The notes under the pieces were generated by a model. It was not told the DNA's origin. It saw only the letters and a program-made list of their open reading frames with translations, and made no database searches. A program made the translations under genes and the position numbers. Below are positions 1 to 5,101 of a stretch of DNA of 5,101 nt, one piece after another. Each line of letters begins with the position of its first letter. Position 1 is the first letter of the stretch. Source of the stretch: an uncultured Flammeovirgaceae bacterium (lineage in GTDB: Bacteria; Bacteroidota; Bacteroidia; Cytophagales; Cyclobacteriaceae); the NCBI GenBank assembly GCA_946480685.1, contig CAMLLI010000406.1, forward strand, positions 1 to 5,101. Reading direction: 5' to 3'.

Positions 1-719
1 CTGAAGTAGAAGAACGCACGCGCGATCTCGTAGAGTATAACCAGCAACTGGAACAGTTTGCGTTCATTTCAGCACACAACCTGCGCGCACCGGTAGCACG
101 TATTCTGGGCTTGGGAAATGTACTGGAGATTACGCGCAACAAACCGGAAGAAGTAAATATGATCATCGATCGGATCATCTTTACCACGCAGGAGTTGGAC
201 CGTGTTGTGAAAGACCTGAACACCGTATTGGAGCTTCGAAAGAATAACACGTCTGTAATTACAAAGATAAACCTCGAAGAAGAGCTGGAACTGATCAAGA
301 TCAACCTCGAAAAAGAGATTCAGGAAACACATACCGTGTTCGATCAGGATTTTTCACAAATCAATACGATATATACCTTAAAGCCATACCTGGATAGTAT
401 ACTGGTAAACCTGATCAGCAATGCTATTAAATACAGGCAACCATCAAGGCCTCCTGTTATACGCATACGTTCTGTCGTTGAAGGTGATTTGGTATGCCTG
501 GAAGTTCGCGATAACGGATTGGGAATGGATCTCTCGCTGTATAAGGAGAAGATATTTACACTTTACAGCCGTTTTCATTCACATGTAGAAGGAAAGGGAA
601 TGGGACTATATTTAGTGAAAACCCAGGCAAATTCATTAGGTGGCAGAATTGAAGTGGACAGCGCGACTGGCATTGGCACTACCTTTAAAGTATACATCCG
701 AAACCAGGTGCCTGCCTGA
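1..719 (+). CDS. Sensor histidine kinase, C-terminal part (5' end outside window)
   Basis: Partial gene. The reading frame is open from base 3 to a TGA at 717-719, giving 238 visible residues (numbered from base 3). A charged helix (EVEERTRDLVEYNQQLEQ) typical of a signalling linker leads into a HisKA H-box, AFISAHNLRAPV, with the phospho-accepting histidine at residue 25 (bases 75-77). A HATPase_c domain follows: N-box NLISNAIKYR with the Mg-binding Asn near residue 140, G1 box DNGLGMD at 170-176, F-box region near 184-192, and G2 box GKGMGLYLVK at 197-206, ending in GIGTTFKVYI. All ATP-binding boxes are intact, so this should be an active kinase. The protein ends soon after the ATPase domain, so there is no C-terminal receiver. 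The sensor region lies upstream and is unseen; in this phylum such kinases often carry PAS domains, but that is inference. No response regulator is present in the window. An in-frame TTG at 111 lies downstream of the H-box and is not the start. Confidence 0.95.
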   Translation, partial: EVEERTRDLVEYNQQLEQFAFISAHNLRAPVARILGLGNVLEITRNKPEEVNMIIDRIIFTTQELDRVVKDLNTVLELRKNNTSVITKINLEEELELIKINLEKEIQETHTVFDQDFSQINTIYTLKPYLDSILVNLISNAIKYRQPSRPPVIRIRSVVEGDLVCLEVRDNGLGMDLSLYKEKIFTLYSRFHSHVEGKGMGLYLVKTQANSLGGRIEVDSATGIGTTFKVYIRNQVPA

Positions 720-786
720 AATATATTATATACTTCTGTGACTATTGCTTGCCGGTTGAATTGTAGGATTACTAAACTTCAACACT

Positions 787-1296
787 ATGGCAGCAATAGC
801 ACAACCTGCATCGGGCAACCAGCGCGGTAAAAGACGCAGCAGAAAAATGTCACCGCGAATCGACATGACTCCTATGGTCGATCTTGCATTCTTGCTCATC
901 ACATTCTTTATGCTCACCACAACGTTGGCAAAATCATACGTTTTGCAAATTACGTTGCCCGATAAAGCGACCAATAATACAACGGGTCCGGTAATAAAAC
1001 CATCGCAGCTCATTACGGTGATACTGGGTGAAAAAGATAAAATATACTGGTACCAGGGCGTCCAGGATCCACACGTAAATGTTACGAATTATTCTCCGCA
1101 AGGGATTCGCCGGATACTGCAGGAAAAGAAGGAACACATCGGTAAAATGTACGTGATGGTGAAACCTGCGCGGCAATCGCGCTATAAGAATCTGGTAGAT
1201 GTGCTGGATGAAATAAAGATAACAAAAACGCTAAACTATTCCCTCGTGGCGATCACTCCGGAAGACGAAGCGCTTATAGCAAAAGCAAACCTTTGA
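787..1296 (+). CDS. exbD: ExbD/TolR-family biopolymer transport protein
   Basis: Complete 169-residue protein, a usual length for the family. ExbD subunits sit with an ExbB/TolQ pentamer in the inner membrane and use the proton gradient to energise TonB-dependent outer-membrane transport or related envelope work. The sequence shows a basic cytoplasmic N-terminus (QRGKRRSRK), then the signature PRIDMTPMVDLAFLLITFF at about 23-41. Asp32 in MVDLAF matches the protonatable transmembrane aspartate of the family (Asp25 in E. coli ExbD). One transmembrane helix (about 30-48) is followed by a periplasmic domain ending in the conserved style YSLVAITPEDEAL. The start is the ATG at 787; there is no strong Shine-Dalgarno sequence, only a weak GTAGGA about 17 nt upstream. 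It follows the kinase by 67 nt and converges with the phospholipase gene. No exbB, second exbD or tonB lies within the window, so a partner must be supplied from elsewhere. A TolR-like or gliding-related role cannot be excluded. Confidence 0.93.
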   Translation: MAAIAQPASGNQRGKRRSRKMSPRIDMTPMVDLAFLLITFFMLTTTLAKSYVLQITLPDKATNNTTGPVIKPSQLITVILGEKDKIYWYQGVQDPHVNVTNYSPQGIRRILQEKKEHIGKMYVMVKPARQSRYKNLVDVLDEIKITKTLNYSLVAITPEDEALIAKANL

Positions 1297-1359
1297 CGAT
1301 GCACACATATATACCTATATATTGAAATGACGCGATCACCTCGTGTCCTTTTTTAATGG
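1297..1359. other. Convergent intergenic gap with AT-only palindrome
   Basis: This 63-nt gap separates the stop codons of the convergent exbD and phospholipase genes, where termination of both transcripts is expected. It holds a perfect 7+7 bp inverted repeat made only of A and T around a CC centre at 1307-1322 (ATATATA-CC-TATATAT), and a run of six T at 1349-1354. There is no GC-rich stem directly before the T-run, so a standard intrinsic terminator is not evident. A weak bidirectional terminator is possible but unproven. Confidence 0.3.
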
Positions 1360-2370
1360 TTAGTAGTTATTCTTATTGCGGAAAAATTTGATAGCCTGTT
1401 GAGGATTCAGAATGTTTGACGTGAGTCCGAAGCTCACTACATAAATGTTGTTTACGAAATATAGGTTGTAATAGTCCTGCCCCCGATAGTACCGGATAAA
1501 AAAAGCGATTTCATCAAACCACTCCGGGTAATATTGATAGCGTATATCTACAATTAAACGTTTGCCTACATCCAGCGGACTTTTAGAAGCCATCTTGCCG
1601 GCAATCCATCCTACTTGTAGTTCAAGACTCGATTGTTGGAGCCATTGATTGATCCAGGTCTTTTTGGTTTCACGCCACGGGCCACCAATGCCAAGTGAAC
1701 CATAGAAACGATAGCGCCCGTATATATTTCTGATCTCTTCTACAGACCATGCACGTGGATGAATTTCCACACTGGCTTTCAGCGAGCGAAATGCCACTAC
1801 ATTTTTACGTACACGCTTCGCCTTATAAGTAGATATACTTCCAATCAGGTAGTTCGTGGCAAAGTTGCCGTCTTCCATATCGATAACATCTGTAGAGTCA
1901 TTCTTGTAAAAACTGCCAGCCTTACCGTTGCTGTGATGCCCGATGGTAGCAGACCAGAGTGCGTTTTCGAAAAATAGTTTCTTCAGAAAGGTTCGCTGCC
2001 AGAAATCAATGGAGTGAAAGTACGTAAGATGTGCTTTATAGCTTGGTGTATTGATAGGCCATGACGGTGTGTTTTGCATGCGGATTTGAACCTGCGGATT
2101 TAAAAGCAACGCCCACGTTTTCTTCTTTCGTGAAAAGAAATAACTCGGAGAGAGTTTTGCCTCCATTAACAGTGGCTCTAGATTGCCGAAGCCCTCCGTT
2201 GCCGTAATATAGCTTTGTTCGCGATTTGCATTGATCAGGAACATAAACTTCTCATGATCGATACTGTCTTGCAGTTGCGTCTTCGTTTTCTCTTGTGCAC
2301 AGAGTATACCGCTGTTAAAAATCAAAATGAGACATACCAGCCAGCGCATTACTTGAGTGTACAGGGTCAT
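1360..2370 (-). CDS. pldA: Outer-membrane phospholipase A (OMPLA/PldA-like)
   Basis: With the ATG at 2370 the protein has 336 residues. A signal peptide (MTLYTQVMRWLVCLILIF..., cleavage near LCA|Q at residue 25) leads into aromatic-rich alternating strands of a beta-barrel. The motif GHHSNGKAG at about 144-152 matches HxSNG of OMPLA, giving His145 and Ser147 as the catalytic pair; the third residue (Asn156 in E. coli) is likely Asn173 (NYLIG) or Asn169. Further agreement, compared from memory with E. coli PldA, is a VEIHP...W segment near 201-208 and a terminal FIRYYRGQDYYNLYF...SFGL region near 291-316. The expected role is calcium-dependent hydrolysis of phospholipids that reach the outer leaflet, keeping outer-membrane asymmetry. 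Oddities are a longer loop between Ser and Asn than in E. coli, and about 16 extra residues after the last strand. The frame extends upstream to a GTG at 2412, but a 14-residue extension would spoil the signal peptide. ATG 2349 is another option. A GGAA lies a few bases before ATG 2370. Confidence 0.8.
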   Translation of the reverse strand: MTLYTQVMRWLVCLILIFNSGILCAQEKTKTQLQDSIDHEKFMFLINANREQSYITATEGFGNLEPLLMEAKLSPSYFFSRKKKTWALLLNPQVQIRMQNTPSWPINTPSYKAHLTYFHSIDFWQRTFLKKLFFENALWSATIGHHSNGKAGSFYKNDSTDVIDMEDGNFATNYLIGSISTYKAKRVRKNVVAFRSLKASVEIHPRAWSVEEIRNIYGRYRFYGSLGIGGPWRETKKTWINQWLQQSSLELQVGWIAGKMASKSPLDVGKRLIVDIRYQYYPEWFDEIAFFIRYYRGQDYYNLYFVNNIYVVSFGLTSNILNPQQAIKFFRNKNNY

Positions 2371-2504
2371 GAGGTTCCGTTTGAGTTGCGTAAACTGTAT
2401 AGAAAAAACCACACCCGCTGATTATATACTTGGTCTCAAATGACTCTTTCTGCATGGATAGTTAGTTGTAAACTAAATTGACACGAACACTGTTGGTACA
2501 ACTG
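2371..2504. promoter_or_regulatory. Divergent promoter region of phospholipase and M23 genes
   Basis: This 134-nt interval lies between the chosen starts of two divergently transcribed genes, so it should hold promoters for both. Reading toward the phospholipase, TATATAAT (complement of 2421-2428) resembles a -10 element about 50 nt before the ATG. A perfect inverted repeat TTAGTT-gta-AACTAA lies at 2462-2476, and a smaller one, GTTG-gta-CAAC, at 2492-2502, just before the M23 start. I do not find a clean Bacteroidota -33/-7 pair (TTG with TAnnTTTG) in either direction. The region assignment follows from geometry; the individual elements are tentative. Confidence 0.45.
2462..2476. repeat. Perfect short palindrome TTAGTT-gta-AACTAA
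   Basis: Two 6-bp arms are exact reverse complements around a 3-nt centre, 28 nt before the proposed ATG of the M23 lipoprotein gene. The size and symmetry would suit a dimeric regulator's operator, or a small hairpin in the 5' leader. A repeat of this size can arise by chance in AT-rich DNA, so functional meaning is uncertain. Confidence 0.4.
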
Positions 2505-3815
2505 ATGCAAAGAATATATTTGTTGTTACTGGGATGTGTTCTCATTTCGTGTAATAGTTTACACAGTGTACAATCAGCACTTTCTTCCAAAACGCCATAC
2601 GAACAATATATACAGTCGTTGGAAAAAGCCAACCTGCAGTCAACACCGATGGCAACGGCCTGGATAGAGGCAGGACAGAAAGCGTTGTACGATTCAGTGA
2701 ACATCAGTCTTCCTTTTTCAGAGGCCGGAGTTTTTCAGGCCAGTGAAGTGGAGGCGCGCTCGTATAGTTTTTCTGTACGCGATGGACAGGTGCTCAAAGT
2801 TGGCGGAGCGATTAAGAGTACAGCAAACGCCAGGATTTTTCTGGACCTGCTTGTATGGAAAGATGCAGCATGGACTCCCTTGGCGCATGCGGATTCTTCG
2901 CTTACACTCTCTCATGAATTTGATCAGGACTATATATGTCTCATTCGCATACAACCGGAGTTACTGGTAAACGCTTACTATACCATAACTATATCGGCAA
3001 CACCTGTGCTTATTAACCCGGTATCCGGTGCCTCGAATAAATCGATCGGAAGTTTTTATGGTGACTCCAGAGATGGCGGCAAACGGAAGCATGAAGGTAT
3101 AGATATATTTGCTCCAAAAGGGACACCGGTCGTTGCACCCGCTGCGGGTATAATTTCACGTGTAGGAACCAGCAACCTCGGTGGTAAAGTGGTGTGGCTG
3201 CAGGATGGTAAACGAGGACACTCTTATTATTTTGCACACCTCGATAAACAGCTCGTCAGGACGGGTGAACGTGTTAAGCAAGGCGATACACTCGGCCTCG
3301 TTGGCAATACTGGCAATGCACGGTATACACCTTCCCACTTGCATTTTGGTATATATCAGGTGCGGAGTAAAGATCCTGTGCACTATGTTCTTATCGTGGA
3401 AGCACTCAACAACGCACAGGCCCTTGATACAACGTTCAGCGTGCAGGCATACCGTGTTACCGATAAGAAGACATTTCTGAGAAGTGGTCCGGGAGAGAAA
3501 CGGACGTTGAAAGAGACTCTTTCCAGGAACACCTATATCAAGATCTTGGCGCAAAGTAAAGACTGGTACCGTATAGCGCTTCCCGACAGGCGTCAGGGAT
3601 ATGTTCAGAAACAATCCGTTGGACTGGCAGCCAAAGGTAAATCCAGAAAACTAAAAGCACCGGCAGTTTTGTTGTCAGACAGCAATGAGCAAAGTATACC
3701 ACTTGCATACCTCGATAAATCAGCAGCCGTTGAAATACTGGCGACCTTCGATCAATACGGCTTTGTGCGCACACCCGATGGCAAAGTGGGGTGGGTGCAC
3801 GGCATGAACATGTAG
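2505..3815 (+). CDS. M23 (LytM-type) metallopeptidase lipoprotein with SH3-like repeats
   Basis: With ATG 2505 the protein has 436 residues and opens with a lipoprotein signal, MQRIYLLLLGCVLISC, whose lipobox LISC places the lipidated cysteine at 16 (Cys11, LLGC, is a less likely alternative). The frame extends to a TTG at 2478, but the ATG gives the cleaner signal. A beta-rich region near 70-163 resembles a pre-peptidase (PPC-like) domain. The M23 domain spans about 172-293: KHEGIDIFAP gives zinc ligands His196 and Asp200, YYFAHLD gives His245, and SHLHFG gives His278 and zinc ligand His280. These spacings match S. aureus LytM, so the enzyme should be active. An SH3-like module follows at about 314-374 (FLRSGPGEK...YVQK), then a second, more diverged one at about 386-434 (ending GKVGWVHGM). 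The likely role is cutting peptidoglycan cross-bridges from the periplasmic face of a membrane, with SH3 modules aiding wall binding. It lacks LysM domains and the coiled coil of EnvC-like activators. Confidence 0.92.
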   Translation: MQRIYLLLLGCVLISCNSLHSVQSALSSKTPYEQYIQSLEKANLQSTPMATAWIEAGQKALYDSVNISLPFSEAGVFQASEVEARSYSFSVRDGQVLKVGGAIKSTANARIFLDLLVWKDAAWTPLAHADSSLTLSHEFDQDYICLIRIQPELLVNAYYTITISATPVLINPVSGASNKSIGSFYGDSRDGGKRKHEGIDIFAPKGTPVVAPAAGIISRVGTSNLGGKVVWLQDGKRGHSYYFAHLDKQLVRTGERVKQGDTLGLVGNTGNARYTPSHLHFGIYQVRSKDPVHYVLIVEALNNAQALDTTFSVQAYRVTDKKTFLRSGPGEKRTLKETLSRNTYIKILAQSKDWYRIALPDRRQGYVQKQSVGLAAKGKSRKLKAPAVLLSDSNEQSIPLAYLDKSAAVEILATFDQYGFVRTPDGKVGWVHGMNM

Positions 3816-3843
3816 TATAAAAATAAGTATATATAAACCACGA

Positions 3844-3849
3844 GAGGAA
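3844..3849 (+). promoter_or_regulatory. Ribosome binding site of the alpha/beta hydrolase gene
   Basis: GAGGAA ends 6 nt before the ATG at 3856, in the context GAGAGGAAACTAAA. It is the clearest Shine-Dalgarno-like sequence in the window; the other starts have weak or no such sequence, as is usual in Bacteroidota. It supports the chosen start and independent translation of this gene after the 40-nt AT-rich gap (with TATATATA at 3828-3835) behind the M23 gene. Confidence 0.6.
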
Positions 3850-3855
3850 ACTAAA

Positions 3856-5049
3856 ATGTTGAAATCAGATTATCTGGCATTACTCACCGCGGGTTTGTTA
3901 TTAAGCTGTGGTGACGAACCCACCACCGGGAAAGATTTTGCACCGGTAACAGAGACACACTTCGTCTCAGCAGAACAAACCGGCGAAGTGCCGCTTGAAA
4001 TGTTGAAGGCATTTGCGCAGATTGCCGGTCAGGATCAGTTTGCTGATCTGATCAAATATAGTGTTAAGAGTTATAAGGTAGTTTACGAAACCACGTATAA
4101 AGGTAAATCTATAAAAGCGTCTGGAGTGGTATATATACCGTTGGGACTAACCGGTAAAGCACCGTTGATAAGTTTGCAGCATGGCACCACATTTCTGAAG
4201 TCTGAAGCTCCGTCAGTATCGTCCAATCCAACCGGTATGGAATACTTTGCTTCAGCCGGGTATATTGCGATGATGCCCGACTTTATAGGCTATGGTGAAT
4301 CGGCTGATATATTTCATCCGTACTATGACAAGACACATGCTGCAAAGGCTGTGATCGATATGATCAAATCCACCAAAGAATTTCTGACAAAGGAAAATAT
4401 AGCGTACAACGATCAACTATTTCTGGCTGGATATTCAGAAGGCGGCTATGTAACCTTAGCTGCGGCAGAAGAAATCGAGAAAAATCCGGAACACCAGTTG
4501 TCGGTAAAGGCAGTGGCGGCAGGAGCCGGTGGTTACGATCTTACCGAGATGTTGAAGAGCATTACCACCAATTCATATTATTCGTATCCCGGTTATCTGG
4601 CGTTTGTATTGATGTCCTATAACAACACGTATGACTGGAATAAACCACTGTCCTATTTCTTCCAGGATCAATATGCAAAAGCTTTGGACAGCTACATGAA
4701 CGGCAGCTATGGCGGGAGTTTCATCAATAACAAACTTACCACGCACGTGCCTTCGCTGCTTGCCCCAGGCTTCTACAGCAGTCTTCAGTCTCCCGCAGGA
4801 GAAAAACAATTGAAAGATGCATTGGTACGCAACAGTATATATGGTTGGAACACCAAAGTTCCCACCCGACTATATCACGGCACCAAAGACGAAATTATAC
4901 CCTATCAAAACTCTGAAGCAACACTAAAGAGTTTCAAAGCAGCCGGCAGCACCAACGTAACCTTAACAGCAATCCCCGGCGGCACCCATGGCAGCAGCTT
5001 CTTCCCGATGTTGCAGGGGTTTATTCCGTGGTTTGAAGGAATAAGGTGA
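3856..5049 (+). CDS. Secreted lipoprotein alpha/beta hydrolase (lipase/esterase-like)
   Basis: Complete 397-residue protein. It begins with a lipoprotein signal, MLKSDYLALLTAGLLLSC, with lipobox LLSC and lipidated Cys18, followed at once by acidic residues (CGDE). The alpha/beta-hydrolase fold is clear: LQHGT near 108-111 forms the oxyanion region, AMMPDFIGYGES lies near 138-149, the nucleophile elbow GYSEGG places Ser194, HGTKDEIIPY places Asp345, and GGTHGS places His378. All three catalytic residues are present in the usual order. About 110 residues between the nucleophile and acid strands (roughly 225-335, rich in Tyr, Ser and Asn) probably form a cap or lid over the active site. The closest style is the secretory lipase/esterase group of the fold; the substrate (acylglycerol, acetylated sugar or other ester) cannot be read from sequence. 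The gene starts 40 nt after the M23 gene on the same strand, so co-transcription is plausible. The start is supported by GAGGAA 6 nt upstream. Confidence 0.88.
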   Translation: MLKSDYLALLTAGLLLSCGDEPTTGKDFAPVTETHFVSAEQTGEVPLEMLKAFAQIAGQDQFADLIKYSVKSYKVVYETTYKGKSIKASGVVYIPLGLTGKAPLISLQHGTTFLKSEAPSVSSNPTGMEYFASAGYIAMMPDFIGYGESADIFHPYYDKTHAAKAVIDMIKSTKEFLTKENIAYNDQLFLAGYSEGGYVTLAAAEEIEKNPEHQLSVKAVAAGAGGYDLTEMLKSITTNSYYSYPGYLAFVLMSYNNTYDWNKPLSYFFQDQYAKALDSYMNGSYGGSFINNKLTTHVPSLLAPGFYSSLQSPAGEKQLKDALVRNSIYGWNTKVPTRLYHGTKDEIIPYQNSEATLKSFKAAGSTNVTLTAIPGGTHGSSFFPMLQGFIPWFEGIR

Positions 5050-5050
5050 T

Positions 5051-5090
5051 TACGTGTTTAAGTGTGTAGGTGTTTACGTGTGTAGGTATG
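5051..5090. repeat. Degenerate 8-bp tandem repeat (TANGTGTK)
   Basis: Five consecutive 8-mers fit a common pattern: TACGTGTT, TAAGTGTG, TAGGTGTT, TACGTGTG and TAGGTATG. The array can also be read as two 16-bp units with a single mismatch (5054-5069 and 5070-5085). It starts one base after the TGA of the hydrolase gene. The third position varies (C, A, G, C, G) and the eighth alternates between T and G, while TA-GTGT is kept except in the last copy. It appears to end at 5090, although the window stops 11 bases later. Confidence 0.75.
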
Positions 5091-5101
5091 GCGGATATTT
5101 G

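Noticed and set aside
726..1013. 95-residue minus-strand open frame opposite exbD
   Set aside because: It lies opposite the well-supported exbD frame, has no recognisable domain, and reads as a shadow of the real gene.
1331..1354. Possible intrinsic terminator before the T-run at 1349-1354
   Set aside because: The only symmetry before the Ts is CAC-ctc-GTG, a 3-bp stem that is too short to support a terminator call.
2410..2412. GTG start for the phospholipase (350 residues) at 2412 on the minus strand
   Set aside because: It adds 14 residues before a good signal peptide and has no better ribosome binding site; ATG 2370 gives a normal n-region.
2478..2480. TTG start for the M23 lipoprotein (445 residues)
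   Set aside because: It would place an arginine in the middle of the hydrophobic stretch and lengthen the signal; ATG 2505 gives a compact lipoprotein signal.
3156..3614. 152-residue minus-strand open frame inside the M23 gene
   Set aside because: It is the longest antisense frame but lies entirely opposite the conserved LytM and SH3 coding region; its composition, rich in Cys, His and Arg, is typical of a shadow frame.
3816..3855. Separate promoter for the hydrolase gene in the AT-rich gap with TATATATA
   Set aside because: No TTG/TAnnTTTG pair is present, and TATATA is common throughout the window, so the AT-rich run alone is not evidence of a promoter.

Overview
The window looks like a chromosomal segment of a Bacteroidota bacterium, plausibly a Cytophagales-type environmental species. 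The grounds are the HNLRAP-type H-box of the histidine kinase, an ExbD of the type common in that phylum, Bacteroidota-style signal peptides and lipoproteins, mostly weak Shine-Dalgarno sequences, and moderate GC with heavy use of ATA for isoleucine. This placement is from protein style only; no marker gene is present.

Layout: (1) positions 1-719, plus strand, the C-terminal end of a sensor histidine kinase cut by the window edge. (2) 787-1296, plus strand, a complete ExbD/TolR-family proton-channel subunit with no ExbB/TolQ partner in view. (3) 1360-2370, minus strand, convergent with exbD, a beta-barrel protein with the HxSNG active-site motif of outer-membrane phospholipase A (OMPLA/PldA). 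(4) Divergent from it, 2505-3815, plus strand, a lipoprotein with an intact M23 (LytM) zinc peptidase domain and two SH3-like modules. (5) 3856-5049, plus strand, 40 nt downstream and possibly co-transcribed, a lipoprotein alpha/beta hydrolase with a complete Ser-Asp-His triad. The window ends in a degenerate 8-bp tandem repeat starting one base after the last stop codon.

Apart from the kinase, every gene is a cell-envelope protein. Three are hydrolases expected in different layers: an outer-membrane phospholipase, a peptidoglycan endopeptidase, and an ester hydrolase that may be surface-exposed. Whether they work together is inference; the phospholipase is divergent from the other two and could share a control region with them. 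Coding density is high, with no gene-free stretch over 300 bases. I see no mobile element, CRISPR array, RNA gene or defence system. I do not find a convincing undescribed system; the items most worth a second look are the terminal period-8 repeat, the expanded active-site loop of the phospholipase, and the contrasting residues after the two lipoprotein cysteines.
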